From NCBI RefSeq assembly GCF_014633365.1, contig NC_068351.1, positions 14,824,907-14,888,906 of the forward strand: a stretch of DNA of 64,000 nt, in the 5' to 3' direction. The DNA is from Diospyros lotus. Lineage: Eukaryota > Streptophyta > Magnoliopsida > Ericales > Ebenaceae. Under the pieces are notes generated by a model. The model was not told where the DNA came from. It saw only the letters and a list, made by a program, of their open reading frames with translations, and did not search any database. The stretch's first letter is position 1, and every line of letters starts with the position of its first letter. Of this stretch, positions 47,909-59,100 are shown piece by piece. Position numbers and translations under genes: made by a program.

Positions 47909-48700
47909 GGCGCCAATCACCTCACGATCAGACATTGATAAGTTTGATGGGAACAATGATTTTGGGCTATCAAGGATCAAGATGGAGGCATTCCTCTATA
48001 GTCTCAGTTTGGAGGGGGCACTGGAACAAGAAGATAAGACAAAGGGGACATCAACCGAGAAAGAACCACAAGTTCTAACCGCAGAACAAAAGGAGGCCCG
48101 ATTGGAGATTAACAAGAAGGTGTACAACATGATAATTTTGGGCCTGAGCGACAAGGTTCTAAGGAAGGTATCAAAGTTAAAGTCTGCAGCTAACATCTGG
48201 AAGAAACTAGAAAATCTATACCTCAAGAAGACACTCTCCAGTCGTCTATATCTCAAGGTCAGGTTTTTTAATTTCAAAATGCATGATCATAAAAAATTAT
48301 AGGATCACATAGATGAGTTCAACAAATTATGTCTAGATCTTGAGAATATAGGAGTAAAGTATGATGATGAAGATAGGGCACTAGTTCTCCTGCATTCTTT
48401 ACCTAAGTCTTATGAACATTTTGTAGACATTCTTAAGCATGGCAAGGATAACCTATCTTTAGAAGATGTAATAGGTGCACTTAATTCAAAGGAATTAAAA
48501 TTCAAGATGGATGGTAAAACTAGTCCAGGAGATGCTCTTACTGCCAGGTCTCAAAGTTCTCAAAGAAACTCTAAAAATAAAGGGAAATCTAGGTCAAAAT
48601 CTAGAAATGGTAGAAGCACTGTAAGGTGCTATTATTGTCACAAAGAAGGCAATATAAAAAGGCATTGTCCTAAGAGGAAGAAAGACTATGCCGATAAAGA
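47909..48700 (+). pseudogene. Copia gag remnant (element 4)
   Basis: ATG 47909. MAPITSRSDIDKFDGNNDF, then the UBN2-like IWKKLENLYLKKTLSSRLYLK block, a stop at about 48299-48301, then LDLENIG... and LLHSLPKSYEHFVDIL. The zinc knuckle reads CYYCHKEGNIKRHC (48627-48668), where the histidine of CCHC is replaced by Asn. Confidence 0.88.
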
Positions 48701-49830
48701 AAGTTCTGATGGGGGGGTTAACATTTGTGACACTGGGTATGATAGTGCAGATGCCCTAACAGTAAGTGATAGAATAGACAGCCAAGAATGGGTTATGGAC
48801 TTAGGCTGCTCCTTCCACATGACTCCAAAGAAGTATTGGATCCAAAACTTTAAGGAAATTAATGGGGAAAAGGTCCTATTAGGAAATAATTATGAATGTA
48901 AGGTTCAAGGGGTGGGGGATGTTATATTAAAGATGCATGATGGAACCTTTAGGACCCTCAACTGTGAGATATGCCCCTGAACTTAAGAGGAACTTGATTT
49001 CTCTTGGGGAGTTGGATAGGAGCGGTTTAAAATTTAAGGGTGAGGGTGGAGTGGTGAAAATAAATAAAGGCTCTCTAGTATGCGTGAAAGTTGAGCTAAG
49101 GAATGGAATTTACATTTTGCTAGCAACTGCCTTGTGTGGTGAAGCTACAACTGTAAGCTCAAACTCTCATGATAAGGCAAGATTGGGGCATCTAAGAATA
49201 TCACACATTAGTGAGCAAGGGCTCAAGGAACTTGCCAAACAAGGGATATTGAAGTTAGGTCAGTCTCTAGAACTAAGCAAGTGTGAATCTTGCATTTATG
49301 GGAAAGCAGCTAAGATATTATTTAACAAGACAGCTATCCACTCATCAAAAGCACCCCTAGACTACATCCATTAAGATTTGTGGGGTCCAGCCCAAACATT
49401 GACTCATCGGGGCTCTAAGTACTTTATGTCGATAATAGATGATTTCTCAAGAATGCTATGAGTATATGTCCTAAAGTCTAAGGATAACACTTTTGAAACC
49501 TTTAGAGCATGGAAGACAATGGTAGAGAACCAAAGAGGCAGACCAGTGAAGGCTATTAGGACAAATAATGAGTTAGAGTTTTGCAATAGGGATTTTAACC
49601 AAATGTGTAAGGAAGGAGGTATAGTTAGACACTTAACAGCTCCCAAGAACCCTAAGCAAAACGGGTTGGCTGAGAGGATGAACCGGACTCTTTTGGAGAG
49701 GGTAAGATGCATGCTCTTTCATGGAAACTTTCCCGAGCCCTTTTGGGGGGAGGCTGTTTCCACAACAACCCATATTATAAATAGGTCACCCTCTGCAGCA
49801 ATACATTTTCAAACCCCATATGAAAGGTAG
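48701..49830 (+). pseudogene. Copia protease-integrase remnant (element 4)
   Basis: Protease active site WVMDLGCSFHMTPKKYW near 48789 (Leu where Ser or Thr is usual). A frame shift lies near 48950. Integrase zinc region ARLGHLRISH...CESCIYGK, then the core: RTNNELEF (49558-49580) where the family has RTDNG; the Asp of the catalytic triad is Asn. The Glu is kept in NGLAERMNR. Stops follow at 49372-49374 and 49828-49830. Confidence 0.88.
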
Positions 49831-51989
49831 ACAGGGCACAAACCAAGCCTAACACACCTAAGAATATTTGGATGCCTAGCCTATGCTCATGTGAAGCAAG
49901 GCAAATTAGAGCCAAGAGCCAGGAAATGTCTATTTATAAGTTACCCTTCATGTGGTTAAAGGTTATAAGCTTTGGAATCTAGAATCAGAGGGACCTAGAA
50001 CTATAGTCACGAGATGTGACATTTGATGAGTCATCTACCATGAAATCAGATAACCATCAAACCCAGCATAGCCCAGAAGAGCAAAAAAAAATTGTTCATG
50101 TAGAAATAACAAGAGTTAACCCATTTAATACCTCAAAACCACCTGAAACTGCATATGAGTTTCATGACAGTGACCATGTAGATGATCATGGTCAAGACCA
50201 GACCCAGGAATCTTCCCAATATGAAAAAAATGAAGTAGACAGTGGTGCAAACTCCAGCATAGGAGATCAACCAAATCCGAACAGGTATAGTATTGCAAGA
50301 GATAGACAACCTAGGGTCCGCAAATCACCCCAAAGATACGGTTATTCTGATCTAGTGGCCTATGCTTTTACTAGTGCAACCGAAATAGTGGAGGAAGAAC
50401 TACTTACCTATGAAAAGGCAACGTCCTCCAAGGATGCTGGAAAATGGCAAGAAGCCATGAAATCTGAAATAGAATCCCTAAAGAAAAATCAGACTTAGGA
50501 ATTGGTTGAAAGGCCAAAGGGGCAGTGAGTTGTATACTGCAAATGGCTATTCAAGATTAAGGAAGGGGCAAGAATTAACCCTAAGCCTAGGTATAAGGCT
50601 AGGCTGGTCGCTAGGGGATTTACCCAAGTTTAAGGCATTGATTTTAATGAGGTATTCTCCCCAATAGTGAGACATACATCTATAAGGGTTTTATTATCCA
50701 TAATAGCTCAATTAGATCTAAAACTAGAGCAGATGGATGTTACAACTGCTTTCCTTCATGGGGACCTAGAGGAGAAAATTCTAATGGATCAACCAAGGGG
50801 GATTTGAAGCTAAGGGAGAGGTGGAGAAGGTATGCTTGCTTAAGTTCCTATATGGGCTTAAGTAATCCCCAAGACAGTGGTACCGTAAATTTGATATAGT
50901 TTTGGTAAGCCGAGGGTATTCTAGAAATTCCTATGATAGTTGTGTGTATTACAAGCATGTTACACCTAGAATTTCCGTATATTTACTATTGTATGTGGAT
51001 GACATGCTCATTGCAAGTCAATCCCATCAAGAAATCCAACTACTCAAGCAAAGGCTGAAAGCTGAATTTGAAATAAAAGAGTTAGGTGAAGCTAGGAAAA
51101 TTCTAGGAATAGAGATTTCTAGAGATACACAACATAGGAGGATATACCTATCTCAAAAGTCTTACTTAACCAAGGTTTTATCCAAGTTTGGAATGTCAAA
51201 TGCAAAGGTAGTTAGTGTGCCTTTTGCACCACACTTTAAGCTATCATCTGTCCAATCCCTAAGAATGAGGAAGAAAGGAAGGAAATGAGTCATATTCCAT
51301 ACTCGAGTGCGGTAGGAAGCCTAATGTATAGCATGGTATACACTCAGTCAGATTTAGCTCATCCTATGAGTGTTGTGAGCCGTTTTATGGCAAATCCAGG
51401 GAAAGCCCACTAGTCAACAGTAAAATGGATGTTCAGATATTTGAATGGAACCCTAAGTCATGTCCTAACTTATGGTGGTGCTAAGATAGGAGTCCAGCCT
51501 AGTATCCTAGGGTATTCGGATGCAGGGTATTCAGATGCAGACTATGCTACTGATATAGACAAAAGAAAGTCTACAACCGGATATGTGTTTAGGTTGTAGA
51601 ACTCCACAATTAGTTGGAAATCTAGTCTCCAACATGTAGTAGCATTATCTACAACCGAGGTTGAATACATAGCAATTTCGGATGCTTTTAAAGAGGCTAT
51701 GTGGCTTATGGGACTAGTGAGTGAACTCCTAGGTTTAGAGGTTAAGGCCACCTTGTTATGTGACAGTCAAAGTGCCATACATCTATCTAAGAATCAGGCA
51801 CACCATGAGAGGACAAAACATATAGATGTGAGACTCCATTTTATAAGAGAAATGATTGAAAATAAATCTATTTTCTTAACTAAAGTTGTAGGTGAAAACA
51901 ATGCGACAGACATCTTCACAAAAGCAGTACCATCAGCAAAGCTTCAACACTATATAAAGATCCTTCAGTTTGGACAAGCAGAGATCTGA
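49831..51989 (+). pseudogene. Copia RT-RNase H remnant (element 4)
   Basis: Linker 50016-50498 (WQEAMKSEIESLKKNQT), then RT with many stops: a stop after FTQV near 50630, then the YVDDMLIAS box near 50993. RNase H covers 51500-51989: STTEVEYIA, DSQSAIHL, RTKHIDVRLHFIREM and NATDIFTKAV. An in-frame stop after YVFRL (51597-51599). Confidence 0.9.
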
Positions 51990-52039
51990 AGGTTGCAGGA
52001 ACTGGGAGAAGCCTAATCAAGTCAAATGGGTGGAGAATT

Positions 52040-52608
52040 TGTTAAAAGGCATTTGCACTAGATTAGGGTTTTTAATGTGAGAGAGATGTCAAGGATTTAT
52101 TTTCCGTATAAGTTCTTCTAAAAGGATATGTTTCTAGAAGGCTGACCAGTTTTGTGTTTTAACTGCCTTTTAGGGGCAGTCGATCAAGTTAGTTATTCCA
52201 CCTTTATAGTCTATAAATAGGGGTCAGAAGGTAGGCTTTGGGATCAACTTTCATTTGTGATTTTATACTATCTTGTGCGAGTATGTGTTGTGTGCGAAAG
52301 AGGGTAAATCTTTCGAAAATCAACTCTATATAACTTTCAGGTTTTATGGGCTATGAGAGAGTTGGGTGTAAGAAGCACATGTAATCGTGTATCATCATTC
52401 AAAGATAGTGGAGAAAGCAAAGGTCAAAGCCAATCTGGACGTAAGTCTCATTTGAGACTAAACCAAGATAAGTTTTTGTGTTCTTTACTGTTCTTGATTC
52501 AATTCTTGTATTTTTATGTTTCACTTTTAAACTGTGAGATTGAGAGATTGTGTTGGGTGTGTTTTGAGGGTTGAGTGATCATACTAAGAGGAGAGATCTA
52601 CGCTAACA
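52040..52608 (+). repeat. 3' LTR of copia element 4
   Basis: Direct repeat of 47263-47832 with many substitutions, followed by catct. Confidence 0.92.
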
Positions 52609-52748
52609 CATCTCTTAAGGGAAGAGGTATAGGTTGTAGTGAAGATCCTTGATACAATCCAATTATAAGTGGAAAAAAAAAAGCCTTAGCATTAGCATCT
52701 CTCTCACAAATCCTCACACATCATTTTACTCTATTATCCATGTCTTTA

Positions 52749-53289
52749 ATAACATGCATATAAGCAACTAAAAATCTCTTCTTATCTAAAAACCCTCTTA
52801 TAAGACTTTTCTGAGGACATTGTTATAGGGTTTTCAATGTCTATAAGACTATAAACATCACATGTAAAAATCCCTTTTATTTATCTATAGACCAATTCAT
52901 CATAACGTTTGCAAGTCACTCTCTCCTAAAGTTTCGTATAACATGCATATAAAGCAGCTCAAAATCTCTTCTTATCTGAAAACCCTCTTATAAGACTTTA
53001 CTAAGGACATTGTTATAGGGTTTTCAATGTCTATAAGACTATAAACATCACATGTAAAAAACCTCTTATTTATCTATAGACCAATTCATCATAACGTTTG
53101 TAGAGTCACTCTCTCTGAAAGTTTCATATAACATGCATACAAATAACTAAAAATCTCTTCTTATCTGAAATAAGGACATTGTTATAGGGTTTTCAATGTC
53201 TATAAACATCACATGTAAAAATCCTTCTATTTATCTATAGACCAATTCATCGTAACGTATGCAAAGTCATCCTCTCCTAAAGTTTTATA
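52749..53289 (-). repeat. Three tandem copies of a ~190-bp LINE RT block
   Basis: Copies start at 52749, 52938 and 53128 (ataacatgca). The third lacks about 28 bp. Each contains the motif A region of RTE-type reverse transcriptase (LHVMFIDIEN-like on the minus strand), so the tandem array was made from the LINE itself. Confidence 0.85.
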
Positions 53290-53620
53290 GCTCATTAACT
53301 TGTTCCCTCTAAGTTTCACAATTTTAAGCATCTCCTTTGTTCTTGTAAATAGGTGCGAGTGTACTCTTTTATCCATCCATCAGGTATCCTCTTTAATTTA
53401 AGAATCATAGTGAATCATTTCCCTATTTATAGATGTCTTTGCTTATACATTTCCATGATTTTATCATGGATATCATATGGCCCAATCACTTTACCATTCT
53501 TCATCCTTTTGGTGGCTTGCTTCAGTTCTTTCTGGCAAATATGCTTACAAAATGTTAAACTCCTATCTTCTTTAGAATTTTCAAGATGTCCTAATGTAAT
53601 TGTTGAGAGTTAAAAAATAA

Positions 53621-54707
53621 TAATATAAAAGATAAAGTGAGCCCTCTACTTCCAGCTAAAGCTTTTAAATGACAAGATGATAGCAATTTAGCATAGTATC
53701 ATAGCAAGCAAATACCCTCAATTCAAACCTCACTATAAATTCAGTATTTAAATAGTTGCACGTATTTGAACCAATTATGCAATGAAGTTTGGCCATCGAG
53801 AAGGGAGAGCAAGTTGAGAGTAAATTACAAATACATATACATGTACATAAAATACAAAGTTTACCCTCTATCTATTAGCTTAAACTTTTAGATGAGATAA
53901 TGGTTAACAATTTAACAGTAATATTTATTTCTCCAAGTTAATTGAATGACATAATATTTATTTCTCCTTGATTAGACCCCTCATTCTCTAGCACCTTTCA
54001 TTCTTCGACATTATGCACTTAAAATTTCTTATCTTTTTCTTGATTTAGTCAGCTTGCATATATTCCCAATTTTTAGTCAAGTCAATGGTATAGATTTTCA
54101 AGAACTTTTAATCTTGTTTCACTAATGGCCTTCTTTGCTTCTCTTTTTTTTTTAGCCTAAATATACATTTTCAAGTATCTCATAGAACATTTATGGAAAG
54201 TCTTGTAACAAGCTTTCCTGATTTTCAAATTTCTCAAGTTTCTCATAGAACATTTAGTCAGCAGTGCTGCCAGCCCCTAGGCTGTTGCTAGTGCTAGCCA
54301 CTTGCAGAAACCATTCCTCAGCTTTGGTTTACCCTAAAACCCTAGTAAATGGTGTCCAGGACATGCTAACCCTGTTGGATAATGCAGCCCCAAACACATG
54401 GCTGTGCGTTAATAAAAAATTTCTAGTTGTTAATCCCGACAGCATCTATAGAATCCAAGAGTTTGGAGGATCGATACCAAATTCACCTTCTGAGTTGGTT
54501 AATATAATAATGGTAAAGATAAGTGTACAGTGATATAAAGCTGTATTAAACATCAAAACGAATGCTATGAATTTCATGCTGGTAATACTAGAGGGGGGAA
54601 TCGATAACTAAAGACAATGCTACAAATCAAAGAAACATGAAACCTTGAGGAATCAAAAACACACAGAATCAGATAGAGAAGATGACAAGAGGGATGATTG
54701 TATTTAC
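53621..54707. other. Probable intron or flank with two copies of a repeat
   Basis: Two diverged copies of a stretch (53635-53760 and 53855-53945) contain a gagg..aagctaa...ttaaacttt type motif. One carries a box B-like tttgaattgag on the minus strand. The + strand open frame 54264-54533 has no recognisable domain. Confidence 0.35.
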
Positions 54708-54830
54708 AGGATCGTGACCCCGATACGGTGACGGGCCTCCTCTGCGGCTCCCGCCGCCGCGGCCTGGGCCTGGTCCAGGTCTATTGACATAGTTGCCCCG
54801 GTTTAGGGCTCCACGACGACCTCGATTCAT
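54708..54830 (-). CDS. RGG-rich exon, likely first exon of the ALKBH1-like gene
   Basis: Minus-strand ATG 54830 gives 41 codons (MNRGRRGALNRGNYVN, then PGPGPGRGGGSRRGG, ending YRGHDP) and a donor gtaaat right after codon 41 (phase 0). Arg-Gly-Gly repeats usually bind RNA. The next known phase-0 acceptor on this strand is the ALKBH1-like exon at 45775, so joining them keeps the frame and gives about 527 residues. This link is an inference; the exon could instead start another, unrecognised gene. The sequence is clearly more GC-rich than its surroundings, as expected of a coding exon with a CpG-type leader upstream. Confidence 0.55.
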
Positions 54831-56185
54831 CTTCCCTAACTCGGCTGAAAAACAGAAGAAGACAGTGAAATTGGCAGGCTACTTGAAGTGTGGATCATTC
54901 ATTCGCACACACAACACACACACACATATATATATATATAGGTCAAGTTAATTGTGCAGTGGAAATAAGGGAAGAAAAAGGAAGGAGTAGAGATGAAGCA
55001 AAGTGGGGAGGAATACGGAGAGGTCTCTGATGTGATGTCTGACGAGAGTAAGTGCAAGATTCCCTGCCCTTTCCTACGACGATTAATTAATTTATTGTCT
55101 ATTTAGGCTCCTGCTTCCCAACCGCCAACCGGCAGCAAATATATATATATATATATAATGTTTGTGATTGATTGTTGTCAAAACACAGCAAATTTTTCAT
55201 TTATTTTTATTCTTACTATTATTCTTCTCTAATTTAGAAAAACACAAAAAAAAAGTAAGCCTTTTTTCATATATAAAGTAATTTCACAAGTGAGTATTCT
55301 CACGTACGTTGACACAAATGCAAAGTTCCACAAAGGAAGGATGAAGACTCGCTGGCGTAAATGCCTTCTTTACTATTGGGTGATGATGTAATTAAATAAA
55401 TGTAATTAAGAGACAGTATTATTTAACATAATAATAATTTACATGATTATTTATTAATTTCGTACTTATTACAAACACGTAATAATAGTAGTATTCTATT
55501 CTATTCTATTCTATTCTATTACGCGATTGATTTGATTCTGAGGTGCATGCTTCGGGGAGAGACCATCATCAAATATTTTTCCTTGAGAAGAGCTGGCCTG
55601 CGCCTGCCTGATTAGTAATTACCCCAAAACACACATCCCCACACAAACATTGGTATTAATTATTAATTATGTTAGGCCAAAACAAACAAACATAATAATA
55701 ATGCTTACTCAAATAAAAAACATTTCGGCTATTCTATTCAGCAGCTCAGGCAGGTCCTTCCATTCCATTCCATGCCAACTTATATTCCATTATTATGTTA
55801 CCAACAAATATTTGGGCTAAATTGGTTAATTCCCTTCCCTTTGTAACCAAATTACAAACACCGAACCAAATAATAAACTAAAAATGTTCAATCCTGTATG
55901 GAAATTCAGTTTTTCCCAACTAATGCTATGCTAATGCTCACCCCCCTAACCTTGGCATTTATTTCCATCATGCATTCTCGGAGTCAAATCTCAGAAACAT
56001 ACACCAAAAATACCCGCTTTAGCATTATCATCACAAATTCTAACTTCAAAAAATTCACCACGTAAGGAACTCCACTCCAATGTCCTGATATTAACAGACT
56101 TACCCCCTACTTTACACAGATTCCCTGCACTGCACCCGCCGCCCATGATCCTATCAAACCAGAGAAATCTTTGACCTTCTGTTTC
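54831..56185. other. Intergenic with microsatellites
   Basis: CA/TA repeats at about 54905-54940, TA repeats at 55139-55158 and an (ATTCT)5 repeat at 55493-55520. The promoter of the RGG exon should lie at the left side of this region (minus strand). No gene seen. Confidence 0.4.
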
Positions 56186-59100
56186 TCAAGAATCATATAT
56201 CCTCACAGAACTCCTGATTGACTGCCTACACACGGGACATTTTGGCGCCACCTCCCGCTCAACTGAGAGGGCACAACGTTGGCAACAAACCAGGTGTCCA
56301 CATGGAATGAATGCAGACCGCCTTCTCCTTGTCAGGCAAATAACACACAACTCTCCATCACGAACATCTCCATTCTCCTCTTCTGCTGAAATCTGAGGAT
56401 CGGCTTCCTCTGCACTGGGGAGGTCCTCATGCTGGGCTCGCCTCTGTTGTCGCCACTCTTTAAATTTATTCCAGTTCCTGAAATAATTGTGTTTTGAATC
56501 GATATAGCATAAAAAATTATGATAATAGTAGCATGCTACATTTTCACTTATTATCATGTTAATGGGACATTTATGACCGCCTATGCAAACTCCATCAGTC
56601 TCAGTTTAATGCATTTATACACTAGAAGTAGTAAAGTTTTTACAGCATTTAATCAAGTTCACTTGCTCCTTATGCTTGTTTGAGACAAGGGCACCTTATA
56701 CCTCCTCATGCTTGTTTGAAATAAGGGCACCTTATACCTTTTACCATTTTACCTGGTTTTCATTTTGATTTCCACCCATGAAGTAGATGCCATCATGATT
56801 TGAACCTTAAAAGTGCAGTTGAAGGAAAATGATAACATTGTGGAACAGCAGCTGACAATGGGGAGAAGACCAGTTGCTTTGGATACCGAGCAAGGAAGGC
56901 GCAAAAGAACAAGGAGACTTCTAGCAAGGTTGCGGGATTGATCAGAGAAGAGGTGAGGGCCAAGTGAAGCTGACAGCAACCGAGGCTATAAAAGGAAGAG
57001 TGGTCTTTTGTAATAAGTCCATGAAGTAGGAGTTGGGTAGCCATGCGAGACAATTGGTTAGTTTGCTATCTTGTTAGAGATTCTTGGGTGACACGCAGTG
57101 AATTGGCCCAGAGGGATGTATACAACTCTCAGATCTGTAACTACCAAGGCAATGAAGAAAGAATCTCAAGTCCCTTCTTTTTCTCTCCTCTCTCAGATTT
57201 CTCTTAAATCATTTCATTCTCTCCTTGTTCATTTATATCATTACACTGTACTATCGGGGTTATCACTGCCTTACAGTGATTTTTATCCTGCCAGAAAATG
57301 ATGGTGTGAGGGTAGGTCAGCTACGAGTGTTGCACGTTATAAGTACTCCTCATGGATGGAATAGTTGTGGGGGCACATTTTGAGAGTATGGGATGACTTT
57401 TCAAGCCACTTCAGTTCAAGATGGAAGTAAAGCTAGGGTGAATTGTGGCTGGATAGTTTTGTCAAGGACATTTCTGCAACATTTTCCTTGACACCTTGGT
57501 CTCTATCCAACATTTTGGGTTGAATAGTGTTGTCATGAATATTTCTGCAAGAAGGTGGTAAATGACCATGGACAAGGAAGTGATGGCTAGGGTTCACTAC
57601 TCTACATGTTTAGATGGCATTACTTGGTCTCTTAAAATACAGGCACAACCTTCAATATTGGGAGGTTAGACTCAATAATATCCTTTTTAGTCCTCCTCCA
57701 AGACCACCCATCCACTAGTATAAGTAAGGAAGACACAGTCCAGAGTCCCCAAAAAAGAAAAAAAGAGTTGAATATTTCCAGCTCATTCTTTTATGTGGCT
57801 CAAGGGGGCAGTTTGGAGGCATATTTTATTTGAACTGCTATACTTATTTCTTTCCACTTTGGATAATACAAGAAAGTAAAGGGAAAATATAATTGAGGTG
57901 TTCTTTGGGCAACAACAGTGGCAAGTTAGTGAACCAGATATTGGCTCTAGACTGACTGCCCTGTTGCTTGCAATACCACAAACCTCTCTCTCTCTTGAAT
58001 TTTATGGGGCCTATTCCATGATACAAACCGAATATCTTTCCAAGGTTTTTAGAATAAGAAGAGTTTAATTTATTGAATGAAAGCCACCTCCTTTCTATAT
58101 TTTATCAATGGGACCATTTTGCTTCCCTACTTCAGTAGTTGAGGAAGGATATTTGGTTTTGCGTTATAAATTGTCTTTGGGAGGATTGCACATACTTGCA
58201 GGCATAGGGGTTCTACAAGGTATGCCCCTTTATAGTGGGGTTCTTCTTCCACATTCTTAGTTACCTAAGAATGCATAACAATTTACCATTAATAGGCATG
58301 TGATGCTAATCTCACTGTTTACTTCATCAATCATAAGTTTGAAACATTTTTTTCCATTGGTTGACGTGGTGTTATACAGGAGAAAAAAAGTTCAAATTAA
58401 ATTTTCAGGAAATTATCCTAATTAAACGTGAAATTATTTCTTAATATGAGGTAAATGTATTCTTGGACTAGCATTTTCCACTATCATTCTTGAAGAAAAT
58501 AAATACAAAGAACTATCATTTTGATATCTTAACTATTGCTCTGTTTTAATTTTTACGTACTACCATGCAAACATTTCTTTTTGGTCAGGCTGCACGCGCG
58601 CACAGATTTATCTTGTAAATAATAACCTAGTTTAGTTATGGCCTGGCCTGTCAAAATGCCCATAATCATAAAATTTTCTAACGCATGAAACCATTGAAAG
58701 ATTTTGTAATTAAAATCGTATTGAGAATAGCACCTTTTTCATGGATGCAGCAACTATAATCTTGTTAGTTGACACGTGCCAAACCCCTAGTCTGTGTAAA
58801 ACTTGAAAGGATTTTATGACAATTTTAGTACCTTATAGCAGAATAGCTAATAATACCAATTGAGAATGCACCAAGGGCAATGCTACTCCACAATAACACT
58901 TTAGTCTTGAATGCAAGGTCTGCCACCATGTGATCCTTAGTCATGTCAGACCTGCAGAGAACAGAAACAGTATTTCCCATAATAGCAGCACTGCATAACT
59001 TAAGAACAAAGTATAAAGTTGCCTTGAACTTTAAGACAGGTCATAGTGAGCGAGATGAGAATTGGACCACCCTCAACCATAATTTAGACACCAGAAGCTA

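Larger units (their letters stand above)
47263..52608 (+). mobile_element. Copia-type LTR retrotransposon 4, full length, dead
   Basis: 5' LTR 47263-47832 and 3' LTR 52040-52608 (TGTTAAAAG to ctaaca). Perfect 5-bp duplication catct at 47258-47262 and 52609-52613. Primer site TGGTATCAGAGC (47836-47847) and polypurine tract gggtggagaatt before 52040. Gag, protease, integrase, RT and RNase H on the + strand carry several stops and frame shifts. The LTRs differ by several percent, mostly transitions, so the insertion is not recent. It lies inside a LINE and probably inside the first intron of the ALKBH1-like gene. Confidence 0.95.
47060..53620 (-). mobile_element. RTE-type LINE remnant, interrupted by copia element 4
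   Basis: Minus-strand translation gives ordered reverse-transcriptase blocks of a plant RTE-type LINE: LKQATKRMKNGKVIGPYDI (about 53520-53580), IYKNKGDA near 53360, a tandem block with LHVMFIDIEN (motif A, 53190-53220), VIKDM near 52745, IGLYQGSSLQP (near 52640-52680), then, after the copia element, ELTHIQKEVSW (near 47230-47262) and LFTDDICLG (motif C, near 47190-47215). It ends with ETIEEVTHRIKPKWLK near 47110-47160. Frames are broken many times. The copia insertion 47263-52608 sits exactly between the GLYQGSSL and ELTHIQ blocks. Not active. Confidence 0.82.

Noticed and set aside
54264..54533. 89-codon + strand open frame
   Set aside because: No recognisable domain and no supporting structure.
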